DNA of 64,000 nucleotides from Pseudomonas ceruminis (GCF_021602025.1 NZ_BQHW01000005.1:186001-250000), one strand, 5' to 3'; positions 10,301 to 18,637 are shown, counted from the stretch's first letter. Notes: generated by a model from the sequence alone, not told the origin. Numbers and translations: made by a program.

Positions 10301-12289
10301 GCCGTGCGCCTGGGCCAGCCGCTGCATGCGGCCACCGCCTTGATCGACTACATCCGCAACTTCAGCAGTGCGGCCCTGACCGACAGCGCCGCCGGCCAGG
10401 CTCCGGCGGAGGCAACCCCTGCGGAGGTGCCTGCTGCAACGCCGGAGCGTGTCGCCGGGGATATGGTCAAGGTTGACGCCGAACTGCTCGACGACCTGGG
10501 CAACCTGGCGGGCGAGCATTCGGTGATCCGTGGGCGCATCGAGCAACAGGTCAACGATGCCCAGTTCGCCCTGAGCGAAATGGAAACCACCCTGGAGCGT
10601 ATGCGCGACCAATTGCTGCGCCTGGATATCGAGACCCAAGGGCGGGTCAGCAGCCGGCAGCCGTTCGAGGGCGATGCGTACGAAGACTTCGACCCTCTGG
10701 AAATGGACCGGCATTCCCAGTTGCAGCAGTTGTCGCGGGCGCTGTTCGAGTCGGCATCGGACTTGCTCGACTTGAAGGAAACCCTGGCTCAGCGTGCCCA
10801 GGAAGCGCACAACCTGCTGCAACAACAGGCGCGGGTGAACAGCCAGCTGCAGGAAGGCCTGACCGCCACCTTGATGGTGCCGTTCGAACGCCTGGTGCCC
10901 CGTTTGCAGCGGGTGGTGCGCCAGGTGGCGGCCGAGTTGGGCAAGCAGGTCGAGCTGGTGGTGGGCAATGCCGAAGGTGAGCTGGACCGCAGCGTACTGG
11001 AGCGCATGGTTGCGCCGCTCGAGCACATGCTGCGCAATGCCGTCGACCATGGCCTGGAGGCCCGTGAGGCACGCCTGGCGGTCGGCAAGCCGGAGCAAGG
11101 CATCATCCACCTGAATTTGCTGCACGAAGGCGCCGACATCGTCATCGAGATGACCGACGACGGTGCAGGCGTGCCATTGGAGGCGGTGCGGCGCAAGGCG
11201 ATCAAGCGCGGCCTGCTGGACCCGCAGGCGCACCTGAGCGACCACGAGATTCTGCAGTTCATCCTGCGCCCAGGGTTTTCCACTGCAGAAAAGATCACGC
11301 AGATTTCTGGCCGTGGCCTGGGCATGGACGTCGTGCACGAAGAGGTCAAGCAACTGGGGGGTTCGATGAGCATCGAGTCGGCCCAGGGCAAGGGGGCGCG
11401 CTTCCTGATTCGCCTGCCTTTCACCGTGTCGATCAACCGTGCGTTGATGGTGCACCTGGGTGAGGAGCAGTACGCGATCCCGCTCAATACCATCGAAGGC
11501 ATCGTGCGCGTGCCGCCGGCCGAGCTGGCCGCCTGCTACCAGCTGGAAACGCCCCGTTATGTGTATGCCGGCCACGCGTATGAGCTGCGCTACCTGGGTG
11601 AGTTGTTGCAAGGTTTGCCACGGCCAGGCCTGCTTGGGCAGAGTGTGCCGCTGCCGGTGTTGCTGGTGCATTCCCAGGAACAGTCGTTCGCCATTCAGGT
11701 GGACAGCATGTCGCCCAGCCGCGAGATCGTGGTCAAGAGCCTGGGCCCGCAGTTTGCCGCAGTGCCCGGGCTGTCGGGTGCGACCCTGCTGGGTGATGGC
11801 CGGGTCGTGCTGATTCTCGACTTGCTGGGGCAGTTGCGCGGCCAGCAGCGTCGCCTGGCGCGCCTGCCCGGCGGAAGCGGGGTGCAGCGTACGCTGTTCG
11901 GGCCGGCACCGCGGCGCGCGACACTGGTGATGGTGGTGGATGACTCGGTGACCGTGCGCAAGGTCACCAGCCGCCTGCTCGAGCGCCACGGCATGACGGT
12001 ACTGACGGCCAAGGATGGGGTCGATGCCATGACCTTGCTGGAGGAGCACCGCCCAGACGTGTTGTTGCTGGATATCGAGATGCCGCGCATGGACGGCTTC
12101 GAGGTGGCCACCCGCATTCGTCGCGATGAGCGGCTGAAAGACTTGCCGATCATCATGATCACTTCACGTACCGGCCAGAAGCACCGCGACCGGGCCATGG
12201 CCATCGGCGTCAACGACTACCTGGGCAAGCCGTATCAGGAATCGGTGCTGTTGCAGAGCATTGCCCACTGGAGCCACGCCCATGCTTGA
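7400..12289 (+). CDS. chpA: Hybrid chemotaxis histidine kinase ChpA
   Basis: 1629 residues, shorter than the 2472 of P. aeruginosa ChpA. Three canonical Hpt sites with the HTLKG pattern are at H481, H615 and H912. A weaker site is at H55 (HQVHG), and a further Hpt-like stretch at 754-763 has Thr (T758) where the His should be. Then come a CheA dimerisation region (from about 1023), an ATPase domain with N-box N1213 and GRGLGMD near 1304, a CheW-like domain, and a C-terminal receiver with D1514/D1515 and phosphoacceptor D1558. It should phosphorylate PilG and PilH. The stop overlaps the start of chpC by 8 bases. Confidence 0.95.
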   Translation: MASAAVSPERHDTVALAWTRAAILDCLGQARQALERFAGETGDLSILAFVVDNLHQVHGCLRMLELRGATRLAEELELLARAMAEGHVSPRGDCLGPLFRGLEQLPSYLERLRGARHDLPLVMLPLLNQLRACRGVEPLAQGSLISGAAQRFAGSDDLANLDLSLGNWREQIQAGPGRDALRSVVTALCDDLMRIKERLDQFVRGDRQHSEQLDSLLAPLRHVADTLAVLGFQQPRRVIIDQVLALQALAQGERSVDDAVLMDVAGALLYVEASLNGMVGPLDEGGQGGLPGSDLAEIRQLVLSEALAVLQQAKDLIGDCLESGWPRQRLQPLPGLLQQVRGALAMLMLPAAAEVFAGCAGYVQGWLQHLETEPPADELDHLAEALSAGECYLQWRVADPLADGQPFLDMARASLAALGVQCALGDTAHLQDGGDGIDDQLREVFLEEASELLPEIERHWLRWRADNSLRDALVEVRRDLHTLKGSGRMVHAEAVAELAWGGEHLLNRVLEGRIALAPEAVVALQQVVVHLPDLLADFAAGQMPQVTEIEQLASHLHALAENDSLAGSEIDGLDPRLLEIFRTEAQGHLASLEAFLQAADGHDTPVSDGLQRALHTLKGSAAMAGVMPVAELATAFDRLVREYRGHQVPLQGAELEWLEAARALFHQGLAQLGSTPLAALPGAASLIEQVGEAVDTRLASLHDATQPVRRGKRDPQLIASFLAQAMDILLDAESLLSRWQEQPGQRQSLETLLDELTTLCHGAHLVDLWQLDDVCEALLDLYGAVEEGSLGADMHFFAQARQAHEALLDMLDEVAAGQEPTPRPDCIEGLRGLLEGALAPDATGLVAPGSVTPLPASLGLVDEADSPGDKELLEVFLEESSDIVESAAAALARWQADPRNSVEVENLLRDLHTLKGGARMVEITAIGDLAHELEFLYELLAAGRLPPSAPLFALLQNCHDRLAHMLDAVRLGQPLHAATALIDYIRNFSSAALTDSAAGQAPAEATPAEVPAATPERVAGDMVKVDAELLDDLGNLAGEHSVIRGRIEQQVNDAQFALSEMETTLERMRDQLLRLDIETQGRVSSRQPFEGDAYEDFDPLEMDRHSQLQQLSRALFESASDLLDLKETLAQRAQEAHNLLQQQARVNSQLQEGLTATLMVPFERLVPRLQRVVRQVAAELGKQVELVVGNAEGELDRSVLERMVAPLEHMLRNAVDHGLEAREARLAVGKPEQGIIHLNLLHEGADIVIEMTDDGAGVPLEAVRRKAIKRGLLDPQAHLSDHEILQFILRPGFSTAEKITQISGRGLGMDVVHEEVKQLGGSMSIESAQGKGARFLIRLPFTVSINRALMVHLGEEQYAIPLNTIEGIVRVPPAELAACYQLETPRYVYAGHAYELRYLGELLQGLPRPGLLGQSVPLPVLLVHSQEQSFAIQVDSMSPSREIVVKSLGPQFAAVPGLSGATLLGDGRVVLILDLLGQLRGQQRRLARLPGGSGVQRTLFGPAPRRATLVMVVDDSVTVRKVTSRLLERHGMTVLTAKDGVDAMTLLEEHRPDVLLLDIEMPRMDGFEVATRIRRDERLKDLPIIMITSRTGQKHRDRAMAIGVNDYLGKPYQESVLLQSIAHWSHAHA

Positions 12290-12755
12290 GTTGATCGCAG
12301 GCCAGCGCAGCAGCCTGACGGGCCTGTTGCTGCCATTGGGGGACCGCACGCTGGTGCTGCCGAACGTGGCCGTGGCCGAGTTGATTGGCCAGCGCAATTT
12401 GCTCTGCCAGCCAGGGGAGCTGCCCTGGCATCTGGGGTGGATCGACTGGCGCCAGCAACATCTGCCGCTGATCGGTTTCGAGGCTGCTTGCGGCGGCCAG
12501 ACGCCCTGCGGCGAGCGTGCGCGAATCGTGGTGCTGAATGCCTTGGGCGATACTGGCCTGCGCTACCTGGCCGTACTGCTGCAGGACATTCCACGCTCGT
12601 GCAAGCTCGACAGCCAGCTCAACTATGTGGATGTGCCACTGGGCAGCTTGGAACTCGCCGCTGTACAGGTGGGCGAGCAGGTGGCGCGGGTGCCGGATTT
12701 GGTCGGGCTGGAACGGCTGGTGCGAGACGCGCAACTGCAACCTGTCCGTGGTTAG
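12282..12755 (+). CDS. chpC: CheW-like protein ChpC
   Basis: 157 residues with CheW-like motifs (LLPLGDRTLVLPNVAVAELI, LGWIDWRQQHLPLIGFEAAC). The start at 12282 lies within the last codons of chpA, giving an 8-base overlap. P. aeruginosa ChpC is proposed to connect other receptors to ChpA. Because chpB is missing, chpC follows chpA directly here. It ends the pil-chp operon; a REP pair follows. Confidence 0.88.
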   Translation: MLELIAGQRSSLTGLLLPLGDRTLVLPNVAVAELIGQRNLLCQPGELPWHLGWIDWRQQHLPLIGFEAACGGQTPCGERARIVVLNALGDTGLRYLAVLLQDIPRSCKLDSQLNYVDVPLGSLELAAVQVGEQVARVPDLVGLERLVRDAQLQPVRG

Positions 12756-12761
12756 GATGTG

Positions 12762-12850
12762 CAGTTGACGGCCGCTTCGCGGGTACACCGCTGCCGCGAG
12801 ATAAGTGGCACACCGAGGGGGCGGGGTTACCCGCGAAGAGGCCGCAACTG
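12762..12850. repeat. REP inverted pair after chpC
   Basis: Arms at 12762-12785 (CAGTTG..GGCCGCTTCGCGGGTA) and 12828-12850 (TACCCGCGAAGAGGCCGCAACTG) are near-perfect reverse complements with one indel. This is the facing-pair arrangement typical of P. putida REP sequences. It fills most of the 138-base gap between chpC and trhA and may protect or terminate the pil-chp transcript. Confidence 0.75.
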
Positions 12851-12893
12851 ACTACAGAAGGAACCCAGCCCACTCAAGGAGGTCTGTGTTTGC

Positions 12894-13511
12894 ATGTATT
12901 ACGGTGAACGCTTCAACGCCTGGACCCACCTGATCGGTGCCGTCCTGGCCTGTATTGGTGGCATCTGGCTGATCGTGGTCGCGGGCCTGCAGGGCGACCC
13001 ATGGAAGATCGTCAGTTTCTCTATCTACGGCGGCACATTGCTGCTGCTCTACAGCATTTCCACCCTCTATCACAGCACCCGCGGCAAGGCGAAGGTGATC
13101 ATGCGCAAGCTCGATCACCTGTCGATCTACCTGCTGATCGCAGGTAGTTACACACCCTTTTGCCTGGTCAGCCTGCGTGGGCCTTGGGGCTGGAGCCTGT
13201 TCGGCGTGGTCTGGGGCCTGGCCGTGATCGGCATGCTGCAGGAAATCAAGCCGCGCTCAGAGGCGCGCATCCTCTCGATCATCATCTATGCGGTGATGGG
13301 CTGGATCGTCCTGGTAGCAGTAAAACCGCTGCTGCAAAGCCTGGGTACTGCCGGTTTCGCCTGGCTGGCGGCCGGTGGCGTGTTCTACACGGTGGGTATC
13401 ATCTTCTTTGCGTTCGACAGCCGCTTCCGCCACTGGCATGGCATCTGGCACCTGTTCGTGATTGCCGGCAGCCTGATGCACTTCGTGGCGGTGTCGCTGT
13501 ACGTGCGTTAG
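12894..13511 (+). CDS. trhA: Hemolysin III family (TrhA-like) membrane protein
   Basis: 205 residues with about seven membrane segments. The family's conserved polar residues are present: STLYHS near residue 60, KLDH, a GSYTPF motif, and C-terminal HWHGIWH with a second His in the last helix (SLMHFV). Related to adiponectin-receptor (PAQR) proteins. E. coli TrhA is tied to membrane energetics and lipid homeostasis; haemolysin activity is mostly a historical name. A strong AAGGAGGT ribosome site lies 10 bases before the ATG. Its stop overlaps the convergent rsmE stop by two bases. Confidence 0.9.
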   Translation: MYYGERFNAWTHLIGAVLACIGGIWLIVVAGLQGDPWKIVSFSIYGGTLLLLYSISTLYHSTRGKAKVIMRKLDHLSIYLLIAGSYTPFCLVSLRGPWGWSLFGVVWGLAVIGMLQEIKPRSEARILSIIIYAVMGWIVLVAVKPLLQSLGTAGFAWLAAGGVFYTVGIIFFAFDSRFRHWHGIWHLFVIAGSLMHFVAVSLYVR

Positions 13512-14227
13512 AAGTCGCCCCACAGCTGCTGCGCAACCGACAGCGCCACCACGGGCGCCGTTTCGGTGCGCAATACGCGCGGGCCCAGGCGTGCGGCGTG
13601 GAAGCCAGCGGCCTTCGCCTGTTCGACCTCGGTGTCGCTCAAACCGCCTTCGGGGCCGATGAGAAAGGCCAGGCGCGCCGGCTTTTCATGGCGGGTCAGG
13701 GGCTCGGCGACCGGGTGCAGCACCAGCTTCAGGTCGGCTTCGCTGCCCTGCAGCCATTCGGCCAAGGTCACGGGTGGATGGATGATCGGCAAGGTCGAGC
13801 GGCCGCATTGTTCGCAGGCGCTGATGGCCACTTGGCGCCAGTGGGCGAGGCGTTTGTCCGCGCGCTCGTCTTTTAGGCGCACTTCGCAGCGTTCGCTGAC
13901 GATCGGGGTGATTTCATTGGCGCCCAGTTCGGTCGCCTTCTGGATCGCCCAATCCATGCGTTCGCCGCGGGACAGGCCCTGGCCGAGGTGGATATGCAAG
14001 GGTGAGTCCGCCTGACCGGCGAGGGCCTGGTCGAGACTCACGCGCACGCTTTTTTTACCCACTTCGAGCAACTGGCCAAGAAACTCCTGGCCGCTGCCGT
14101 CGAACAGTTGCACGGCATCGCCGGGTGCCATGCGCAATACGCGGCCGATGTAATGGGCCTGGGCCTCGGGCAGCTCGTGCTCGCCAAGGCTCAGGGGGGC
14201 GTCGATGAAGAAGCGGGACAGTCTCAT
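13508..14227 (-). CDS. rsmE: 16S rRNA (uracil-1498-N3) methyltransferase RsmE
   Basis: 239 residues, family length. The N-terminal PUA-like part (MRLSRFF, HYIGRVLRM, VQLFDGSG) is followed by a SPOUT methyltransferase domain with the knot motifs FLIGPEGGLSDTE and LGPRVLRTETA that bind SAM. It modifies U1498 in the decoding region of 16S rRNA. It is convergent with trhA and about 90 bases upstream of bioA's end on the same strand, an rsmE-bioA pairing I recall from other pseudomonads. Confidence 0.96.
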   Translation of the reverse strand: MRLSRFFIDAPLSLGEHELPEAQAHYIGRVLRMAPGDAVQLFDGSGQEFLGQLLEVGKKSVRVSLDQALAGQADSPLHIHLGQGLSRGERMDWAIQKATELGANEITPIVSERCEVRLKDERADKRLAHWRQVAISACEQCGRSTLPIIHPPVTLAEWLQGSEADLKLVLHPVAEPLTRHEKPARLAFLIGPEGGLSDTEVEQAKAAGFHAARLGPRVLRTETAPVVALSVAQQLWGDF

Positions 14228-14317
14228 GGTTTTGCTCGGTAAAAGAGGTACACAGATCCCCTGCAGGGACAGGCAAGCCCGCTCCGGCAGGGAAAGTCGC
14301 GTGACGCGCTTTCGGGC

Positions 14318-15724
14318 CTAGCCCGGGTCGCGGAAATCGGGGTGGAAGTTGGCCGGCACGGCGACACTGACGCTCTCGCGGGTGGCGATGTCGATGCCTT
14401 CGCTGGCGACATCCGCCAGGAAGTTGATCTGCTCGGGCGTGATCACATACGGCGGCAGGAAATACACCACGCTGCCCAGCGGACGCAGCAAGGCGCCGCG
14501 GGTCAGGGCATGCTCGAATACTTTCAGGCCACGGCGCTCCTGCCAGGGGTAGGCCACCTTGCCGGCCTTGTCCTGTACCATTTCGATGGCCAGGGCCATG
14601 CCGGTCTGGCGGATTTCCGCGACGTGGGCATGGTCGGCCAGGTGCGCCGTGGCACTGGCCATGCGTGCGGACAGCGCCTTGTTGGCCTCGATCACGTTGT
14701 CCTGCTCGAAGATGTCCAGGGTCGCCAAGGCGGCGGCGCAGGCCAACGGGTTACCGGTGTAACTGTGCGAGTGGAGGAACGCCCGCAGGGTCGGGTAGTC
14801 GTCGTAGAACGCCTGATACACGGTGTCGGTTGTCAGGCAGGCGGCCAGCGGCAGGTAGCCGCCCGTCAACGCCTTGGACAGACACAGGAAGTCGGGGCGG
14901 ATACCGGCCTGTTCGCACGCGAACATCGTGCCGGTGCGGCCGAAGCCAACGGCGATTTCGTCATGGATCAGGTGTACCCCATAACGGTCGCAGGCCTCGC
15001 GCAGCAGCTTGAGGTAGACCGGATGATACATGCGCATGCCTCCGGCGCCCTGGATCAACGGTTCGATGATCACCGCCGCGAGGGTGTCGTGGTGTTCGGC
15101 CAGGGTCTGTTCCATGACCGCGAACAGGTTGCGCGAGTGTTCTTCCCAACCCATCCCTTCAGGGCGCAGGTAGCAGTCCGGGCTGGGGACCTTGAGGGTG
15201 TCGAGCAGCAACGCCTTGTAGGTTTCGGTGAACAGCGGTACGTCGCCGACCGACATGGCAGCGATGGTTTCGCCGTGGTAGCTGTTGGTCAGGGTGACAA
15301 AGCGTTTTTTGGCCGGTTTGCCGATGTTCTGCCAGTAGTGGAAGCTCATTTTCAGCGCCACTTCGATGCACGACGAGCCATTGTCGGCATAGAACACCCG
15401 ATCCAGCCCGGCCGGCGTCATGGCCACCAGGCGCTCGGACAGCTCGATCACGGGTTGGTGGCTGAAACCGGCGAGGATCACATGCTCGAGCTGATCGACC
15501 TGGTCCTTGATGCGCTGGTTGATGCGCGGGTTGGCATGGCCGAACACGTTGACCCACCAGCTGCTGACCGCATCCAGGTAGCGCTTGCCCTCGAAGTCCT
15601 CGAGCCATACCCCCTCGCCGCGCTTGATCGGGATCAGCGGTAGCTGCTCGTGGTCTTTCATCTGGGTACAGGGGTGCCACAGGACCTTGAGGTCACGTTG
15701 CATCCACTGATCGTTGAGGCCCAT
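14318..15724 (-). CDS. bioA: Adenosylmethionine-8-amino-7-oxononanoate aminotransferase
   Basis: 468 residues, class III PLP-dependent aminotransferase. BioA converts KAPA to DAPA in biotin synthesis, using SAM as amino donor. The WHPCTQM motif near the start is diagnostic for BioA. The PLP lysine is K284 in CLSKALTGGYLPL, and the cofactor Asp is in LIHDEIAVGFGRTG. The ATG at 15724 has an AGGAGAAG ribosome site; an upstream in-frame extension of 23 residues lacks similarity. No other bio gene is adjacent, as usual in Pseudomonas where bioBFHCD is elsewhere. It is divergent from the amine oxidase gene across 281 bases in which I see no further gene. Confidence 0.96.
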   Translation of the reverse strand: MGLNDQWMQRDLKVLWHPCTQMKDHEQLPLIPIKRGEGVWLEDFEGKRYLDAVSSWWVNVFGHANPRINQRIKDQVDQLEHVILAGFSHQPVIELSERLVAMTPAGLDRVFYADNGSSCIEVALKMSFHYWQNIGKPAKKRFVTLTNSYHGETIAAMSVGDVPLFTETYKALLLDTLKVPSPDCYLRPEGMGWEEHSRNLFAVMEQTLAEHHDTLAAVIIEPLIQGAGGMRMYHPVYLKLLREACDRYGVHLIHDEIAVGFGRTGTMFACEQAGIRPDFLCLSKALTGGYLPLAACLTTDTVYQAFYDDYPTLRAFLHSHSYTGNPLACAAALATLDIFEQDNVIEANKALSARMASATAHLADHAHVAEIRQTGMALAIEMVQDKAGKVAYPWQERRGLKVFEHALTRGALLRPLGSVVYFLPPYVITPEQINFLADVASEGIDIATRESVSVAVPANFHPDFRDPG

Positions 15725-16005
15725 GGGCACTTCTCCTGGCGTTGCGGCTTGGGTAGACCGCGTAAGCCTAAGCAATGCCGGGAGGCAGGACAACCGCTGG
15801 TGGTCGCAGGCGACCTGTCGGGCAAGCGGATCAGAAGGTCATGGCGGCCCTTGGCCAGGCCGATGACAAAAATACCTGTTGCCAAAGGCACTTGATATCG
15901 CTGTGCTGGCAGGGTCTGCAGACCTGACGTATTCTTAACGCATTGTCGCTCGGGGCGTTTCTGCCTCTTCCCATTTCTGTAACGTCTGACTCGGAGTTCG
16001 CCATC

Positions 16006-17880
16006 ATGGCTGCTGCTTGGGTGCGCCTGTGCGCGTTGGTATTGATCGGTGTGTCCAGCGGCGCCGCGCTGGCAAAGGACAAGACACCTTCGGCAATCGT
16101 GGTCGGAGGTGGCCTGGCAGGCCTGACCGCAGCTTACGAACTGCAGAACAAAGGCTGGCAGGTTACCCTGCTGGAGGCCAAGTCGGGCATGGGTGGGCGC
16201 TCGGGCCTGGCCACCAGCGAATGGATCGGCAACGGCAAGGCCCAGCCGGTACTCAACCAGTACCTGGACCGCTTCAAGCTTGAAACACTGCCTGCGCCGG
16301 AGTTCGTGCGTACCCCAGGCTATCTGATCGACGGTGAATACTTCAGCGCCACCGACCTGGCCACCAAGCAGCCGGCGACGGCCGAAGCGCTCAAGCGTTA
16401 CGAGAAAACCCTCGATGACCTCGCCCGCTCGATCGATGACCCGCTCAACCCGCAGGCAACCAGCACCCTGTTCGCGCTCGACCAGATCAACGTGTCTTCC
16501 TGGCTCGACAAGCTGCAACTGCCAGCCACCGCGCGGCAATTGATCAACCAGCAGATTCGTACCCGTTACGATGAGCCTTCGCGCCTGTCGCTGCTTTACT
16601 TCGCCCAACAGAACCGTGTGTACCGCGGTGTCAGTGACCGCGATCTGCGTGCGGCGCGTTTGCCTGGCGGCAGCCCGGTGCTGGCCCAGGCCTTCGTCAA
16701 GCAGCTCAAAACCATCAAGACCAGTTCACCGGTCACCGCCATCGTCCAGGACAAGGACGGTGTGACGGTCAAGGTCGGCAGTGTCGGTTATCAGGCCGAT
16801 TACCTGGTGATGGCGGTGCCGCTGCGTGCGCTGGCCAAGATCCAGATCACCCCGGGGCTGGACAACCAGCACCTGGCGGCGCTCAAGGGCACCAATTACG
16901 GCTGGCGCGACCAGTTGATGCTCAAGTTCAAGCAGCCGGTGTGGGAGAGCCGGGCGCGCATGTCTGGTGAAATCTTCAGTAACGCCGGCCTCGGAATGCT
17001 GTGGATCGAGCCGGCCCTCAAGGGCGGCGCCAACGTGGTGATCAACCTGTCTGGCGACAATGCCCGCCTGCTCCAAGCCTTTGGTGACAAGCAGATGGTC
17101 GACCAGGTGCTGATCCGTCTGCACGCGTTCTACCCCCAGGCTCGTGGCGCGTTCACCGGTTATGAGGTCAAACGCTACAGCACCGACGCTGGGACAGGCG
17201 GTGCCTACCTGGCGTATGGCCCAGGGCAGATCAGCAAGTACTGGCGCCTGTGGGAGCGCCCGGTGCAGCGTATTGCATTTGCCGGTGAACACACCGACGC
17301 ACTCTACCCAGGCACGCTGGAGGGCGCCCTGCGCAGCGGCCAGCGGGCGGCCAGCCAGGTGCAGGACCTGCTGGCCGGCAAGTCCTTCGACCCGGCCAAG
17401 GCGGCGCCCGTGGCAGCTGCGGCGGCAGCGGGTGCGGTGGCCGCGAAAGACAAGGGCGGGTTCTTCTCCAACCTGTTTGGTGGCGCGTCCGACAAGGGTG
17501 ACAAGACCGAGAAAGCGCCTGTGAAAGCAGCACCTGCGAATGCCGAAGAAGCCAAGCAGGACAAGCCTGGCTTCTTCTCGCGTCTGTTCGGGGGGGCTGA
17601 CAAGCCTGAGGCCAAAGCCGCGCCGGTTGCCAAGGCCGAGGATGTGGCGCCAGTGCCTACCCCTGCCGCCCCGCCAGCGCCAGCGCCGGTTGCGCCGGCA
17701 GCGGTCGCCCAGCAAGCGCCTGCCAAGCCGGCCGCGACCAAGGCCGCACCTGCCAAACATGCGCCGGCGCACAAGCCTGCGCCCAAGCAGACGCACAAGC
17801 CGGCCGAGGCCAAGAAGGCCAATGCCAAGTCAGACCCCGCCAAGAAGCCAGTGACCGACGCTCAGGCCAAGGCCAACTGA
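16006..17880 (+). CDS. Exported FAD-dependent amine oxidase with a basic low-complexity tail
   Basis: 624 residues. A signal peptide (to about residue 24, cleavage near ALA-KD) is followed by an FAD Rossmann motif (AIVVGGGLAGLTAAYEL) and a flavin monoamine oxidase fold, with the C-terminal FAD signature FAGEHTDALYPGTLEGAL. After about 475 the enzyme ends and a tail begins. It has two short repeats, FFSNLFGGA (about 485) and FFSRLFGGA (about 523), then about 90 residues almost entirely of Ala, Pro, Lys with some His, like a histone H1-type or cell-wall/DNA-binding tail. The substrate is unknown. The ATG at 16006 has GGAG 8 bases before. It is followed by a perfect hairpin. Confidence 0.85.
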   Translation: MAAAWVRLCALVLIGVSSGAALAKDKTPSAIVVGGGLAGLTAAYELQNKGWQVTLLEAKSGMGGRSGLATSEWIGNGKAQPVLNQYLDRFKLETLPAPEFVRTPGYLIDGEYFSATDLATKQPATAEALKRYEKTLDDLARSIDDPLNPQATSTLFALDQINVSSWLDKLQLPATARQLINQQIRTRYDEPSRLSLLYFAQQNRVYRGVSDRDLRAARLPGGSPVLAQAFVKQLKTIKTSSPVTAIVQDKDGVTVKVGSVGYQADYLVMAVPLRALAKIQITPGLDNQHLAALKGTNYGWRDQLMLKFKQPVWESRARMSGEIFSNAGLGMLWIEPALKGGANVVINLSGDNARLLQAFGDKQMVDQVLIRLHAFYPQARGAFTGYEVKRYSTDAGTGGAYLAYGPGQISKYWRLWERPVQRIAFAGEHTDALYPGTLEGALRSGQRAASQVQDLLAGKSFDPAKAAPVAAAAAAGAVAAKDKGGFFSNLFGGASDKGDKTEKAPVKAAPANAEEAKQDKPGFFSRLFGGADKPEAKAAPVAKAEDVAPVPTPAAPPAPAPVAPAAVAQQAPAKPAATKAAPAKHAPAHKPAPKQTHKPAEAKKANAKSDPAKKPVTDAQAKAN

Positions 17881-17887
17881 GGTCTAT

Positions 17888-17924
17888 CATGACCCTGCCG
17901 CCGCAAAAAGGCGGCAGGGTCATG
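17888..17924. terminator. Perfect 15-bp hairpin after the amine oxidase gene
   Basis: Arms 17888-17902 and 17910-17924 are exact reverse complements, with the seven-base loop GCAAAAA. It begins 8 bases after the stop codon. No T-run follows on the plus strand, so this is either a factor-assisted terminator or an mRNA 3' stabiliser. Confidence 0.6.
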
Positions 17925-17990
17925 ACCTGACAACTTACAATTCCCCGCTATTGTTAATGTTTCCTTAATAGCAAACTCACACACTAAATA

Positions 17991-18011
17991 TCGGATTTCT
18001 CGATAATCCGA
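17991..18011. promoter_or_regulatory. Inverted repeat in the AT-rich promoter region of the cytochrome b561-yceI pair
   Basis: TCGGATT (17991-17997) and AATCCGA (18005-18011) are exact inverted arms separated by 7 bases. They sit 75-95 bases before the ATG at 18086 in a conspicuously AT-rich stretch (17935-18050). The spacing suits a dimeric helix-turn-helix regulator, but the regulator is unknown and chance is possible. Confidence 0.35.
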
Positions 18012-18085
18012 AGCAATTTTTTCCGCTTTTATTCGATACGTTACGCGTTAGTCTGTGCACAGCTTTCACGGGGAAACACGTCATC

Positions 18086-18637
18086 ATGCAACTGCGTAAT
18101 TCAACTTCTCGTTATGGCGTGGTCAGCATTGTTCTGCACTGGGGTGTGGCGCTGGCGGTCTTTGGCCTGTTCGGCCTGGGTTTGTGGATGGTCGGCCTCG
18201 ACTACTACAGCCCCTGGCGCAAGGCCGGCCCGGACCTGCACAAGAGTATCGGCCTGGTATTGTTGGCGGTCATGCTGCTGCGCGTAGTCTGGCGTTTCAT
18301 CAGCCCGCCACCCCCGGCACCGGCCAACCACGGGGCATTCACCCGTGTGGCAGCCAAGCTGGGCCACCTGGCGTTGTACCTGGGCCTGTTCGCGGTGATG
18401 ATCGCCGGCTACTTGATCTCCACCGCCGACGGTGTCGGTATTCCGGTGTTCGGCTTGTTCGAAGTGCCGGCGCTGATCAGCGACATACCCGATCAGGCTG
18501 ACCTCGCGGGTGTGATTCATCTCTGGCTGGCATGGGGCCTGGTGATTTTCGCCGTGCTGCATGGCCTGGCCGCACTCAAGCATCATTTCATCGACCGTGA
18601 CGCGACCCTGACCCGCATGCTGGGCCGCAAAGCTTGA
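18086..18637 (+). CDS. Cytochrome b561 family protein (CybB-like)
   Basis: 183 residues, four membrane helices, cytochrome b561/Ni-hydrogenase b-type fold. Likely haem ligands are the His in IVLHWGVAL, in PDLHKSIGL, in the third helix region (KLGHLAL) and near the C-terminus ([19 protein letters not shown]). CybB acts as a membrane superoxide:ubiquinone oxidoreductase in E. coli; the electron partner here is unknown. The gene is 34 bases upstream of a yceI gene on the same strand, a pairing that recurs widely and suggests joint action at the periplasmic side. Confidence 0.88.
   Translation: MQLRNSTSRYGVVSIVLHWGVALAVFGLFGLGLWMVGLDYYSPWRKAGPDLHKSIGLVLLAVMLLRVVWRFISPPPPAPANHGAFTRVAAKLGHLALYLGLFAVMIAGYLISTADGVGIPVFGLFEVPALISDIPDQADLAGVIHLWLAWGLVIFAVLHGLAALKHHFIDRDATLTRMLGRKA

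Noticed and set aside
9641-12049. An 802-codon open frame on the minus strand opposite chpA
   Set aside because: Shadow of a highly biased GC-rich gene; rich in Gln, His, Arg and Leu as expected for antisense translation, with no ribosome site or family motif.
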